64,000 nt of DNA, taken from contig NC_068355.1 of assembly GCF_020536995.1 (NCBI RefSeq), forward strand, positions 123,478,037 to 123,542,036, in the 5' to 3' direction. Below, piece after piece: positions 10,001 through 20,642 of this stretch. Source of the DNA: Dreissena polymorpha. Lineage: Eukaryota; Mollusca; Bivalvia; Myida; Dreissenidae. Below the pieces are notes generated by a model. The model saw nothing but the letters and a program-made list of their open reading frames with translations. It did not search any database and was not told where the DNA came from. Numbering within the stretch: the stretch's first letter is position 1; the number at the start of each line of letters is the position of its first letter. The position numbers were made by a program, and so were the translations under genes.

Positions 10001-12642
10001 TTCATTTATTGAGGCCAGTGCAATCATTCAATTCAGGCTCATAATAGGACTTTATGTGTGCTTCTTGTCAGCAATTTTGGCTCTTAACTCTTTGGCTGGT
10101 CATCCAAAGTAATTAAGATGGTTGTCTGTTCAGAGAAGTTACTTACCCCAAAATCTTCGTATACTGTTTGTTGCAGGACAAGGTACACAAAGCCTCGCTC
10201 ACCGCTGCAGGTAAGATACAGACCCCAGATGGACTGGTATATTCAAACAGCTCTCAATGGCTGTCAACTCTGTCAGAAGGGGCAAGCATAAAGAAAAAGA
10301 AGGCATATCAAAGGGTATTCAACTCCTTATCATGTTATAGTGTTGCCTCTAAAGCCAATGTGCACATAAGGGTTACTTTTGGAGACTCGTAGCCACTTAC
10401 ATTTATGCCGACAAAACATTGAACTTTTAGTTTAATCAGAATGACTCTTAAGCCTTTACCACTTAGTTACATATTTTTAGCTCAGCTGTTTTTGGAGAAA
10501 ACTCCAAGGTATTGTCATAGCCTCTTCGTTGTCCGCAATCCGGGCCGGTCGTGCTAAAACCTTTCCATTGGCTCTAAAATTAAAGTGCTTCCACATACAA
10601 CTTTGAAACTTCATATGTACCTGCACCTTGATGAGTTCTACACACCACTATCATTTTTGGGTCACTAGGTCAAAGGTCAAGGTCACTGTGACCTCTAATA
10701 TAAAACTAACTTTGCCTCTAACATAATAGTGCTTCCACCTACAACTTTGAAACTTCATATGTACATGCACCTTGATGAGTTCTACAAGCCACACCCATTT
10801 TTAGCGAGGCTGTTTTCGAAGAAAACCAGAGGTATTGTCATAGCCTGCTCGTCTTCCGACGACCGCCAGCGTCGTGATAAAACCTTGACATTGGCTCTAA
10901 AATCAAAGTGCTTCCACCTACAACTTTGAAACTTCATATGTAGATGCACCTTGATGAGTTCTACATACCACACCCATTTTGGGTCACTAGGTCAAAGGTC
11001 AAGGTCACTGTGACTTCTAAAAAAAAAAAAAATGCTAACAAGCTTTCACAGCCTAGCGTGGCACCCGTTAGGTTATGCCATGCTCTTGTTGGGTCACTAG
11101 GTCATCAAAGGTCAAGGTCACTGTGACCTCTAATATAAAACTTAATTTGCCTCTAACATCACAGTGCTTCCACCTACAACTTTGAAACTTCGTATGTACA
11201 TGCACCTTGATGAGTTCTACACGCCACTCCCATTTTTGGGTCACTAGGTCAAAGGTCAAGGTCACTGTGACCTCTAATATAAATCTTTAACTTTGCCTCT
11301 AATATTTTAGTGCTTCCACCTACAACTTTGAAACTTCATATGTACATGCACCTTGATAAGTTCTACACACCACACCTATTTTTGGGCCACTAGGTCAAAG
11401 GTCAAGGTCACTGTGACCTCTAATATAAAACTTTAACTTTGCCTCTAACATCACAGTGCTTCCACCTACAACTTTGAAACTTCATATGTAGATGCACCTT
11501 GATGACTTCTACTCGCCACACCCATTTTGGGTCACTAGGTCAAAGGTCAAGGTCACTGTGACCTCTTAAAAAAAAAAATCTGACAAGCTTTCGCAGCCTA
11601 ACGTGGCACCCGTTATGCGGTGCTCTTGTAATACTTATGTAGACCCAAAGCAAGTTTAATTAAATTAAAGACCTGTCTTACTATAGAATCAAGTTTTAAA
11701 GGCTTAATTTCCAACCCTTAGTTACTAATGGAATATTGCACTTAGCCATTGTCACTTTGCCTCTGATTGGGAAAGGGTTAATGGAATTAGTAGTAGCCCT
11801 AACATGCTCTTATGGTTACGTGAGTTATGCCCAGTGACACGTGTTTTACTTCAGCAATTTTTTTTTTTTTGCTTAAAAATATCATTACAATAAATTAACA
11901 AACAGAATTTTGCTAATTTCAAACATTTGATCACATAAAGTAATATTGCCAAATGTTTTTATCTTTTATTTTAATCAGGAATGCTGGTGTATTCTACATC
12001 AGGCTCTTTTCCAGCCTTTTTAAGCCTCCTGTATGAATATTCAAAGCAGGGTTACCTTTTGTCTGAATTGCAAAAAAAAAATACCACTGTGCCTTAATTC
12101 TCAATTCAGGATGACCCCTTGACCTCAATTTTTTATTACAATCTTTATGTGATGTTTTAGTCCTTGGTTAGTGTACTAATTAATATTCATCAAATTAAAT
12201 TAATTCAAACCAATTGCTGATTGCATGTCTATGCCCCTGTGCCGTAACAAAATCCTGGGAAAAGGCCTGTAACATGACGTATAAAGTTAGACTGTTGCTA
12301 ACATTTCAGATAATGTACAGTGGCAGAACCCTTATTTCCATCTGTCAGTGTCCCACTGTCCACGGTACCAAGTTTGTCCAGTCAGGAATCAGAGGTACAA
12401 GGCAACAACTGACAACAAGCAAAGAAGTTCAGGTCAACGAACAAGAACTGCAACTGAACAAGGGGAATGGATTGACAGCTGAAGAAAGGCAGTTGAATGA
12501 GATTTTGACAAACTGTTTAGTAAAGCTCTTAAAAGACTCTGATCTTCTTCCAAACAGTAGTTTACCAGAGAATTTCTGGGAAGCTGATTATGCAAAACTG
12601 AAGTTGCCAATTAGTTTATGGGAATCTGTAGATGATTGGTAA
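1030..12642 (+). CDS. ANKRD31-like RAMA-domain protein, 3' part (5 exons)
   Basis: Exons 1030-1095, 1772-2024, 6188-8054, 10177-10314 and 12310-12642 join in phase with AG/GT borders, giving about 880 residues and a stop at 12640-12642. The large third exon encodes a Ser/Asn/Lys-rich, probably disordered stretch. Its last ~25 residues (SLTKMIKYGLLIPGKNVLSV) plus the next two exons (KASLTAAGKIQTPDGLVY, QWLSTL, then IMYSGRTLI) form a RAMA domain: a short helix, the GLLIPG turn, then small strands around a D-G-x-x-Y motif. RAMA domains occur in bacterial methylase-associated proteins, MPND and ANKRD31. The long disordered lead, a charged segment (GKRQGRVLEQLKRQK) and the position near the C-terminus fit ANKRD31, which in mouse binds REC114 and controls meiotic break sites. 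The ankyrin repeats would lie upstream of the window. The RAMA call is firm. The ANKRD31 orthology is an inference, and another RAMA protein is possible. Confidence 0.72.
1772..2024 (+). CDS. ANKRD31-like gene, exon with charged helix
   Basis: The acceptor is TTTCTTGCAG and the donor AGAG/GTAAAT. It encodes 83 full codons ending in a basic, probably helical segment (DDLGKRQGRVLEQLKRQK). The last two bases AG pair with the T that opens the next exon, giving Ser. Reading from an upstream ATG would cross the acceptor, so the exon starts at 1772. Confidence 0.65.
2033..2275 (+). repeat. TTAACCC-ended interspersed repeat, copy 1
   Basis: It contains the words GATTCAAGTTTACAAGGCTTC, GATGAGCATCAAA and CACTGTGCTTCTGAGCAGG and closes with AGGGTTAA. 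The same order of words recurs at 8064-8254, 11676-11782, 53503-53710 and, inverted, at 13566-13763. The ends are TTAACCCTTT-type inverted repeats, so this is a small non-autonomous element. Confidence 0.6.
2273..2486. mobile_element. MITE with TTAACCCTTT ends and long hairpin
   Basis: It begins TTAACCCTTTGCATGCTGGG at 2273 and ends GCACTGAAAGGGTTAA at 2486, giving perfect 10-bp inverted ends. Its right half contains a near-perfect 67-bp hairpin at 2380-2446, with arms from GCAAACAGTTTGGATCC on one side to GGATCCAAACTGTTTGC on the other. It shares its left end with the neighbouring TTAACCC repeat, so the two may have inserted into or recombined with each other. Confidence 0.65.
2993..3427 (+). 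repeat. Minisatellite, ~55-60 bp units
   Basis: About seven imperfect units of a motif like ATTTGTCTTGTATTCC followed by ACATACCTCTATCTC and TATACTGT. Short open frames run across it (Tyr/Leu/Ser-rich), but they only reflect the repeat. Confidence 0.8.
4232..5223 (+). repeat. 41-bp minisatellite, about 24 units
   Basis: The unit is GGAATGTGTGCATGTTTGTG followed by CGTTTGTCTGGTCTTGTCTGT. Most units are 41 bp. A few are shortened (the CTGGTCTTG part missing) or carry a doubled GGAATGTGT. Because 41 is not a multiple of 3 and the unit has no stop codon in any frame, it produces ~300-codon open frames on both strands. These are treated as artefacts. Confidence 0.92.
5318..6097 (+). repeat. Bivalve interspersed repeat with internal tandem units
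   Basis: It starts with a TTTATCCCCGCTGAAAAC-type end followed by GGGGATATAGTAATTGG and GTCCGTCTGTGCG. Two clear and one or two decayed units follow of CATAACTCCAAATCTA ... AAGTGCTGTGACCAAGAAC. It closes with GGGGAAATTTGGC and CTCTTGTT. No coding capacity is seen. Confidence 0.55.
6188..8054 (+). CDS. ANKRD31-like gene, large exon
   Basis: The acceptor is TTTGTTTCAG and the donor AAAG/GTACAA. The single open frame of 622 codons plus one base runs from SLTKTRCAKTRQ to NVLSVLIK. The composition (Ser, Asn, Lys, Asp, Thr) suggests disorder. Near residues 465-500 there are three short repeats of a QPSK motif (AMQPSKDGVNSNV, LQPSKGGIHFNV, LQPSKASNV). The last ~25 residues begin the RAMA domain. 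Without splicing the frame would continue into a MITE and stop at 8177. Confidence 0.75.
8064..8254 (+). repeat. TTAACCC-ended interspersed repeat, copy 2
   Basis: It opens TTAACCCTTTACCACTCAG nine bases after the splice donor at 8055 and ends CTGAGCACAAAAGGTTTAA. It is collinear with the copy at 2033-2275. Confidence 0.65.
8311..9009 (+). mobile_element. AACCAGGTTTTC-ended repeat, family A copy 1
   Basis: It starts AACCAGGTTTTCCGAAGG, followed by GGCTGGCTGGCGGGC short repeats. Three ~165-bp units follow (TCATTGGACGGTGTGTCGCG, CAAGGTCACACTTTGAG, AAAATGGCCATAAATGAGC). It ends GAAAACCTGGTT plus GTGACAATTTTGTCCCTTGTT. Collinear copies lie at 27579-28272 and 34242-34971 (inverted) and 44942-45439 (direct). 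There is no gene inside, so it is a non-autonomous element of unknown class. Confidence 0.7.
9115..9450 (+). repeat. Bivalve repeat family B, copy 1
   Basis: It runs from TTATGCCCCCTAAGGACGG through CATATAGTGATCGG, GCATGTGTATCTCATGGAGC and GCACATTTTGAGTGGTGA to CGGCGCAGTAGGGGGA and CACCTCTTGTT. The same order is found at 45445-45720, and in inverted form at 26722-27091 and in pieces at 20924-21060 and 22320-22565. Confidence 0.7.
9451..10176 (+). other. Intron sequence, nothing recognised
   Basis: AT-rich intron without a repeat or exon that I can support. Confidence 0.4.
10177..10314 (+). CDS. ANKRD31-like gene, RAMA core exon
   Basis: 46 codons in phase 0 at both ends (acceptor TTTGTTGCAG, donor AAAG/GGTATT read as AGG/GTATTC). 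It encodes the RAMA core: DKVHKASLTAAGKI, QTPDGLVYSNSSQWLSTL, then a lysine-rich turn and AYQR. The aromatic after D-G-x-x and the W in the following helix are the typical conserved positions. Confidence 0.78.
10475..11630 (+). repeat. Family E array of AGGTCA-rich units
   Basis: It begins TTTTAGCTCAGCTGTTTTTG and GAGAAAACTCCAAGGTATTG. Seven ~145-bp units follow (GTGCTTCCACCTACAACTTT, GAAACTTCATATGTACATGC, GGTCACTAGGTCAAAGGTCA, AGGTCACTGTGACCT). It ends GGCACCCGTTATGCGGTGC and TCTTGT. The head sequence recurs inside at 10800-10870 and a second tail at 11030-11090, so one copy is nested in or fused to another. A single-unit relative is at 60617-60949. Confidence 0.7.
12310..12642 (+). CDS. ANKRD31-like gene, last exon
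   Basis: The acceptor is ACATTTCAG, in phase 0. It encodes IMYSGRTLISICQ (end of RAMA), a Gln-rich linker, and a C-terminal block: EERQLNEILTNCLVKLLKDS, then ENFWEADYAKLKLPISLWES, ending DDW and a TAA stop. The tryptophan-bearing C-terminus recalls the position of the REC114-binding tail in mouse ANKRD31, but I cannot align the two here. Confidence 0.75.
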   Translation: MMYSGRTLISICQCPTVHGTKFVQSGIRGTRQQLTTSKEVQVNEQELQLNKGNGLTAEERQLNEILTNCLVKLLKDSDLLPNSSLPENFWEADYAKLKLPISLWESVDDW

Positions 12643-13566
12643 AAGACAAACCTTTGTGAACAACTTTTGACAACTGTGTTGTGAAACTGCTTCAGATTTG
12701 TTGGGTACCATACTATTTCTTTTCAACATAATCATTCTTTTCTGAATTATTTGACAAACTGATTGCAAACAAAATTTGTCAAAGAAAGTATCCGAGTCTG
12801 CGAAATGGAAGTTAATGGGACCAGAATCAATCAATCTTGCAGTCTTGATCATTATTTAGTATTAAGCTCACATGAGCATGACGTAAGCTGTTGTGGTGTC
12901 CATGGCATCGTCGTGCAGTGTCAAGTTGCAGCTTATAACTACTCTAAAGGACACATTTTTGTTCCATCCAATCTTAATTATATTTTGTAAGAACTAGGTC
13001 CTTAAGCAAGATCACCAGGTATTGTTCATTTAAAACTGTGTAACCACTCTAGAGGCCACATCTAAAAGTTGATGAAAAATTGTAAACATGTGTGAGAAAG
13101 TGTATGTTGACAAAATATAGGCCAAATTTGAATCTTGGTAATTTGTGTAAAAAAAATTGGTCACGATGTAACACAGTAGAAAAACCTCATTAACACTTTA
13201 GAAGTTATATTTATGACTTTATGAGACAGCATCAGAATGTTTATCTTGACTATATCCTCCATGTTTAATAAAAAGTTAAAATCTTAGTACAGCGTTGTAA
13301 CAGCTGTAGAAGCTGCATTTATTAATAAATCTTTGTGAAACTTGATCATTGTTTGTGTATTGACAGTAACTAAGGCCAGCACACAGTTGGGTCATGTATG
13401 CCCAAAAACTAGGTCATCATGACTGTGGACTCTTAGAATAAACGTAAAACAAAGAAGCCACATTAATGAATCAATCTTGATAAAACATGGTGAGAATAAT
13501 TAACTTGAAAATATCAAAGCCATGTTTTAATCTGGTTCATTTTGAGTAAAAAACAAGGTCACCACT
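12643..13566 (+). other. Probable 3' UTR and downstream sequence
   Basis: No coding signal. AATAAA occurs at 13267-13272 and 13437-13442 and could serve polyadenylation of the ANKRD31-like gene. No repeat is recognised. Confidence 0.4.
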
Positions 13567-13763
13567 TAACCCTTTTCCACACAGCAAAGTGAAAATGGAT
13601 TTGTACAAACGTCTGTTCAGGTTTATGCTTTTTTTGCTACTGATCAGTAGGGATTGAAATGAAGCCTTTCAAACTTAAATATATTAAAAAAGACTTGAAT
13701 TTTATTTGATTTTCTAAAGCACTTCAAATGCGTCAATATGCATTTATAAGTGGTAAAGGGTTA
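13566..13763 (-). repeat. TTAACCC-ended interspersed repeat, inverted copy
   Basis: It starts TTAACCCTTTTCCACACAGC and ends GTGGTAAAGGGTTAA. Internally it matches the 8064-8254 copy in reverse (GCTACTGATCAGTAGG, GAAGCCTTTCAAACTTAA). Confidence 0.6.
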
Positions 13764-13874
13764 AAAACTATGGGTCAAACAGCATATCAGAGTGACAATA
13801 CGAGTGCCTTGAACTCATATGAGCCCTTAAAAGCAATCATGGAAATCTAGTCTTTAATAGATATGAGCTGTGCG

Positions 13875-14115
13875 CTGTGAAAAGGGGGTTTAATACATGT
13901 GCATAAAGTGTGGTCCCAGATAAGCCTGTGCAGTCTGCACAGCCTAATCAGGGACGACACTTTCTGCCTAAACTTGATTTTTGCTAAGAAGAGACTTTCT
14001 TGAAACGAAAAATATCATAAAAGCGGAAAGTGTTGTACCTGATTAGCCTGTGAAGACTGCACGGGCAAATATGGGACGAAACTTTACGCACATGCTTTAA
14101 ACCCCTATTTCACAG
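13875..14115. mobile_element. Foldback MITE, GATTAGCCTGTGCAGTC family, copy 1
   Basis: The ends CTGTGAAAAGGGGGTTTAA and TTTAAACCCCTATTTCACAG are inverted repeats. Inside, AGCCTGTGCAGTCTGCACAG and CCTGATTAGCCTGTGAAG sit on either side of AGAAGAGACTTTCTTGAAAC and ATAAAAGCGGAAAGTG. Relatives are at 43127-43328, 43510-43700, 44745-44890, 52560-52773 and about 54040-54170. No coding capacity is seen. Confidence 0.7.
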
Positions 14116-15519
14116 ACCATGGTCCATATAAAAAAAGGCACTGAACATTAACACCGCTCATAATGTAAAATCTATCAAAGATCCATGTGTATTAAATTGA
14201 TGCTTATTGTTAAATTAGTGTTCTCTTATTTGTGTTATGTTGCAGTTTCAAGACATAATCTGTTTGGTTGTAATTAAATATTTGTTTCTTTTCCTGTGTT
14301 GTTCATATAAACTAGACTTAGTTACTATAATGACAAAGAATGCATACTAAATTGATAAAAAAATTATTAAAACCATGGGTTTTGGCAAGTTTTGACCACA
14401 GGGGAATGGCTGACCAACAATTTGTAGAGGACCTATATAGGGCATGATTGGAGCAAATCATGTTCAGGGACACAATACTATTTTACATACCAAATATCAA
14501 ACTCTTGGCTTTGTGGTTTGAATAGATATATATAGATATTGTGCCATAGGGGTCTATATAAACATTGTGATCCCCAAGATACAAGATACAAGAAACTTTA
14601 TTTAAAGTCAGTTTTTATAAACAGTTAACATTAGCTATCAAAGCTATTTTCCGACAAAAACAAAGTCTTAACAACAAGATAAAACAAACACCTAGATAAA
14701 AAGAAATGCAGATTATCACATATAATTTAAAGGCATATAAGAATGATTGCTAAAAAACAAAATCCTTATTAAAAGTAATTGACCAGAGTATTTAAATAGA
14801 TACATAAGACTTTTAAAATATATACTTAATCATACTAATATATATACACAGACATGCAGAATAAAAAACACATGGAAATTCACCCCAGGGCATGGTCTTT
14901 TTTTTTACCCCAACAACACGATCTGAGAAATTTTTGTGTAGGATTACTATACAATGTTACATACCAAACATAATAATTGTGGACCCAGTGGTCTTGGAGT
15001 AATTAATTTGTTTAAGTGTACTGTAAATATTGTGATATCGTTATTTAAAATGTCAAGAAAGGGACAAAACTGGTAGTTTTTTAAATAATGCAGCCATTTG
15101 AAGAAGCAGGTGTATATTTTTTGCAACTATTCATTGAATGGATGCTCGGTTTGTAAAACATACATGTCCACACCATATCTAAGGAACACTTTTTAACTAC
15201 AAACAGGCATATTGGTATAATAGGTGCTTGAGAGGAGAGAAAGATGCCTTTCTATTTTGAGGTCAAACGTCAGTGGCATAGATGCTTGTTTAAAGAAATT
15301 GTATAGGTGCAATAGTCAGTTTTAATACCTATATTATCATCAATAACAAGTAGACTTTCAAATGTGCTAAAAAACAATAATAACATTGGGCATTGTTTGG
15401 ATATATTAAACAAGTTAATGTGTTCTAAAAATACACATTTTGTCCACTTAAAAAGTGAGCTTGCAAAACCCTCTGTTCCAACCAGTCAATTTAATCATAA
15501 ACATGTATTGATTTTCATT
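14116..15519. other. Intergenic sequence, little recognised
   Basis: Mostly AT-rich unique-looking sequence. AGAAACTTTATTTAAAGTCA near 14588 resembles the 3' end of the LINE at 41043 (AGAAAACTTTATTTACC) and may be a LINE tail. No exon is seen. Confidence 0.35.
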
Positions 15520-16450
15520 GGTCATCTCTTCACCTGCGGTACCATCCTTGACATAGGCTTCCAACCAGCTTCCTCCAGGAGTCTCGGTTCTGGGCGAGTC
15601 TCTCCAGCTGCCCCCAGGTTTGGCCCATCTGCTTAGCATTTGCATCCAGGTCTCTTCCTATTCCCTACGGGGTTCCATGTGAGAGATTGCCTTATCATTT
15701 TGGATGCAAACTTGTGAAGCATGTGCCTATCCACGCAAACATTTCTGAAGGATGTCTTCTTCAACTGGCTGCTTCTTTGTTCTCCATGATTCCTCTTAGG
15801 AGATCTTGTCTGGCCAGCAGATCTTGAGGATATTCCTGAGGCAGGTTTTGATGAAGACCTGTATTTTCTGTTGGTTACAGTAGTTCTCCAGGTCTCTACT
15901 CCATATAGGAGTATTGGTCTCAAGATGGCATTGAAGAGACTAATTTTGTTGGTGATACCCAGACGTTCTTCAGCTGATGAAAGGCTGCCCATGCTTTAAC
16001 CAATAAGGGTTCTGACATCTGCATCCGTTCCTCCCTGGTTGTCCAGAATGCTGCCGAGATATGTTAAGCTGTCCATCTTCTCCAGTGCCTCGCCTTTGAC
16101 TGTGATGGGTGTGTTGTTGGATGCGTTGGTCTTGAACACCTTGCTCTTCACTCTGTTGATGGTGAGGCCCAGTCTAGCTGAGTTATCCGCTAGCATGTTT
16201 GTCTTTTCCTGCATCTGTTGTTGGGTGTGGGAGAGAATAGTCATTTCATCGGAACAGTCGCGGTTGTCCAACTGTTTTCAGAGTGTCCACTGAATTCTGT
16301 AATGCTTCTGATCCGTAGAGGTCTTCAATACACAGTCTACAGCAAGCAGGAACAGGAAAGGCGAGAGTAAGCAGCCTTGCCTCAAATCGGTTCTCACTTT
16401 GAAGGCATCTGTGAGCTGTCTGCCATGAATGATTGCATTTCATTGGTGGC
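15520..16450 (-). pseudogene. LINE (non-LTR retrotransposon) reverse transcriptase fragment
   Basis: Read on the minus strand, three frames together show the C-terminal half of a reverse transcriptase. Pieces, in order, are a region near 16440-16300 with TLAFPVPACC (a shifted SPFLFLLAV motif), then SDEMTILSHTQQQMQEK (the usual ADD box changed to SDE), LADNSARLGLTINRVKSK, LTYLGSILDNQGGTDADVR, and SLFNAILRPILLYGVETW with RTTV. The end has RHMLHKFASKMIRQSLTWNP. Frame changes at about 16300 and 15990 and the damaged catalytic box make it inactive. The clade was not determined. Confidence 0.75.
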
Positions 16451-17025
16451 TGATTTATAATTGTTGTAAATATTCTTTTTTAAATCACAAATGCAAAACT
16501 TCATATCAGCATGAACAAGGTCTTCAAATAATGATTATATTTTAAGATGTCTCACTCTAAAAAAGACCATGAATTTTATTAACTTAATGTTGCATGAAAA
16601 AGATCCCACATGCGCAATATCATTATAAAATATTAGGGAATGCCTCGTGGTAAGTTTCTGTCTGGACAGTCAGAAATACCTCCATAGCGAGTGCAGTATA
16701 ACCACCCTTAACTTAAATACAGGGGGAATAAAAATGCAGACAGTAAATAATCCAGTAATTCATAATTAAATTGTTTTCCTTCATTGCTGTAAGTATTTCT
16801 TCACACTTAGGTGAAATGAAAAAAATCAACAATAACTTTTGCTATATTTTATTTAATGAAAATTATCAACATTTATAACTTCCAACAAGCAAGTTCAGCT
16901 TAAAATACCCTGAACCCAATATCTGTTAAACTCTATTTTGCAAGGTTATCGTTAATACACTTGCACACGAAATAAAATGTAAAAAACTTTAACATCTGAA
17001 GTGTTATATCAGTGTTATATATTAC
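16451..17025. other. Intergenic sequence, nothing recognised
   Basis: AT-rich, with no supported feature. Confidence 0.35.
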
Positions 17026-17610
17026 AACAAGGGCTGTTTGTAAAACCCGCATGCCCTCCAAATGGGATGTCAGTTTTAATGGCCATTGCATGAATACGTT
17101 AGAAACCATTTTACTGCTTCAGGTCACTGTGACCTTGAACTTTGACCTAGTGACCTGAAAATCAATAAGGGTCATCTGCCAATTATGATCAATGTACCTA
17201 TGAAGTTTCATTATCCTAGGCCTATGCATTCTTGAGTTATCACCCTGAAACCATTTTACTGTTTTGAGTCACTGTGACCTTGACCTTTGACCTAGTGACC
17301 TGAAAATCTGTAGGGGTCGTCTGCCAGTCATGATCAATGTACCTATGAAGTTTCATGATCCTAGGCCTAAGTGTTCTTGAGTTATCATCTGGAAACCATT
17401 TTACTATTTCGAGTCACTGTGACCTTTGACCTAGTGACCTGAAAATCAATAGGGGTCATCTGCCAGTCATGATCAATGTACCTATGAAGTTTCATGATCC
17501 TGGGCCTAAGCGTTCTTGAGTTATCATCCGGAAACCATTTGGTGGACAGTGCCACCGACAGACATGTGCAAAACAATATACCCCCTCTTCTTCGAAGGGG
17601 TGCATAAAAA
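17026..17610 (-). repeat. Bivalve repeat family C, copy 1
   Basis: It starts AACAAGGGCTGTTTGTAAAA and has three ~140-bp units with GTGACCTTGACCTTTGACC, GGGGTCATCTGCCAGTCATG and CCTATGAAGTTTCATGATCC. It ends CTTCTTCGAAGGGGTGCATA. A longer copy with about five units is at 21217-22092. Confidence 0.75.
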
Positions 17611-18824
17611 TAGAGGGCAAAACAATCACCTGAGATCATAGACACCAACTGTTGAAGACTTGACCTGCAGGAAAGTACAAAGTTAGAGAGTCAATATGCC
17701 AAGGATGCCCCTACATTCCATTTTTGTGTAAAATTCTCTTATTGAAAACAAGCTTTTCATGCTGAAATTTGACTTGTTTTACTCTTAAGTTACCTTGACC
17801 TTTGAGGTTATGGGTCAGGGATACATGCACATTAACTCTTTTCATGGTAGTAATTTGTGATATTAAAGTTTAATGATGCATGAAAAAACCTACAGCTTGT
17901 TATAGCTATTTCATTTACAATTTGACCTCCGACCTCTAATTACGACCTGACCTCTGAGATAGAGACAGGTTTAACACATGAAACGCCATGTCCTCATGGT
18001 TGTCATTAGTGGCAAGTTGCCTTATTGCCTAATTTCCTTAAAATTGCATGACTATTGACAAAGATTCAGCACGAATAAGCTGTGACCAAATGTTATCTTT
18101 TAAGAAATACCTTGACCTTTGAAGTAGTAAGATGTGTGTTACACGTCACACATCCTCTTATGATCAATTGAATTTGTTAATAAAATCTGGCAAAATGTCA
18201 AAGTGATGGCTGAGACAGGACTTTTCAAGCTGTTTATGTCAAAATTTGACCTTCAACCACTAATTATGACTTTGACCTTTGAGGTGGGGAGACAGGTGCT
18301 CCACATGACATGTCTAATGATGGTAGACCTTTTTGCAAAGTTATTTCAAAATCTGTCAATATTTGGCAAACTTATGGCTGCAACTGAAATTTTGCTTATA
18401 CTAAGACTGCCACAGCTTTACGCTCGCTTTTCCTTTTGCAAAAGGTTGCATAAAAATTAATGACAATAACACACCACCATCGATACACACAAGTAATCTG
18501 AACTATCATGAATAATATTGCAGACAAACCGATGTAACTCCCTCAATCCTACATTTAATATAAGAGTTGTCTCGCATGTGACATAAGCTTGATTTAATAC
18601 TGAAGAGGTGTTTTTGCCTAATAACTTTTTTATTACAGACATGACCCATATTCAAACTTTAAAAATGCTAAGATTTATATTCTGACCAAGTTGTATCGAA
18701 ATTGAGTAATTAAAAAAGCCTCAACAGAGGCGCTTTTTACCCTTATTCAAACAATCTGAAAAAGTGTCTTCCCGAGGGGATAAATAATATGGCCTTAGAG
18801 TAGTAATGAGCAAACATTGACAAA
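17611..18824. other. Intergenic sequence with old repeat traces
   Basis: Words such as TTGACCTTTGAGGT and ACACATGACATGTC recur near 17790, 17985 and 18270, suggesting a decayed relative of the AGGTCA-type bivalve repeats. No gene is seen. Confidence 0.4.
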
Positions 18825-18936
18825 ACACACCGTACATGGCATGCTGACGGACCCTGGACACACCATACACGGCACGCTGACCGACCCTGGACACACCGTA
18901 CACAGCATGCTGACAGACCCTGGACATTGGGTGATC
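18825..18936 (+). repeat. Short tandem repeat, three ~35-bp units
   Basis: Three imperfect units of ACACACCGTACAYGGCATGC followed by TGACNGACCCTGG. Confidence 0.75.
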
Positions 18937-19812
18937 ACAATATCGCATCTGGAGCATGTCCTCCTCAGATGTGCTCAATGATACACAACCTATAGCTTAA
19001 TTAATACGCTTAATTTATTGTATTTACATGTGCGCGAAATTTCATGTCAACACAATATAATAAATCCACAGTAAGCTTGTCAATTTCATCACAGCAAAGA
19101 TACAAACTTGACATTAAATATATGTTCTACAAATCCACAATCCTTAGTTCAGAAAAACACAAGCACATACATAAAAGTTTAAAACATACCTATACAATTC
19201 TTGTATACCATAAGCTTCAAACGGAGGTTACGTAGCTAACATGGCAAACTTATTAGAAAAATGATCTAAACTTAAAACAAACAAAGGTGTGTACTTTTCT
19301 TTGTGGAAAGTAAAACATATGGTTAACAGGTACTTTATTTGTCTTCATGTAAAAAATAAATATCCGTAATACGTGTTCATAATAAATTACAAAAATTGCA
19401 ATTATTGGCATAACAGATAATACCATGATTACATACAATAACATACATGTTCACAAATGAGTATATGAACAAATATCTAATTAAAGAAAAAGATAAATGT
19501 GTTTCTTGATGAAACATACTTTATGTAATGTACATCCATGAAACGAAAGTTATTTGCACATTTTGATTTGTTTATGCACAACAAAGTTTTACAATATATA
19601 GAACATTTCAGCACAATTTATAAAGCACTGTTGCATAAAGCAGCATGTAGAAATACAACAATAAATAAAAGATCTTCATATTTTCTTGTTGATTATTTTT
19701 ACATAGCTTACCATATTTTAATGTATTATTTACAGAAACAATATTTTTGTATGCATCATTCAAATTGCCATTGGGGTTTTCACACAAGTTAATCCTTAAT
19801 TTTCTGTTTAAA

Positions 19813-20045
19813 TATATACTACTCAAAATTTGCTAAGGATCACTTTTGATTTTCACATTATCTTCAATTTAATTTAATTTAAATTGTTAATTTGCAGGTT
19901 TTGATATTAGAATGTGTGTTTTTGATTTTATTATTATGTATAGTTTTATCAATGATGCGTGACGCTGGCTGAATCTAGCTAGGGGTGAACTTCAAATTAC
20001 ACATACTATAAAAAGTGATCCTTAGCAAATTTTGAGTAGTATATA
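19813..20045. mobile_element. Tc1/mariner-like MITE
   Basis: The arms at 19813-19846 and 20013-20045 are inverted repeats of about 32 bp, each containing CTACTCAAAATTTGCTAAGG and the word GATCACTTTT. They are flanked by TA on both sides, the target preferred by Tc1/mariner transposases. The 165-bp middle is AT-rich and non-coding. Confidence 0.7.
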
Positions 20046-20533
20046 ATATGGATTTATTACAACATTTTAGGTAAGAATATTGTATAAATTATATCAGAAA
20101 ACATAACTTAATGCATAAAGACACTTGTACATGTATTATACTATTTCTCGCCCTGCCGTGCAACAAACCATGCAATATCAACCCTAATGTACCCTCAAAT
20201 CATAAAGTACAACAGATAAGCACCTTTCTATCTTTTTTTTCTCCTGCGAGACAAATAAAAATTCAAAAACTTAAATTTCAGGAACACAAACCCTCCAACC
20301 CAAACAAATACATCAAGGCCTAATTCACCAACTCATTTTAAGACTTTAGAACAAAGAAAGGACTTATAACTAAGTACAAATATATCCAATGTTTGAATAT
20401 ATACAGGCTTCCAATAGTTATTGTGTCATTTTCTAAGAGTCCTACACAAAGAATGATGTAGATGGAGGTGTTGAATGCTGAGTTCGACTTTTAAGTAAAG
20501 CTGTTCTTGAATATACCAATTAAAAGAATATTC

Positions 20534-20539
20534 TTTATT
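20534..20539 (-). terminator. Candidate polyadenylation signal of SBDS
   Basis: AATAAA on the minus strand, about 105 bases past the SBDS stop codon. Position and sequence fit a polyadenylation signal. Others exist further downstream. Confidence 0.4.
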
Positions 20540-20642
20540 CTTAGACTTAAGTCTTATAATCGTTGGTGTATACAGGTTTAGAACCTGGTTAGATTCATCT
20601 CTAAGCTGTGGGGCTTAAGGCATTGAAGCTCGAGTGTTCAGG

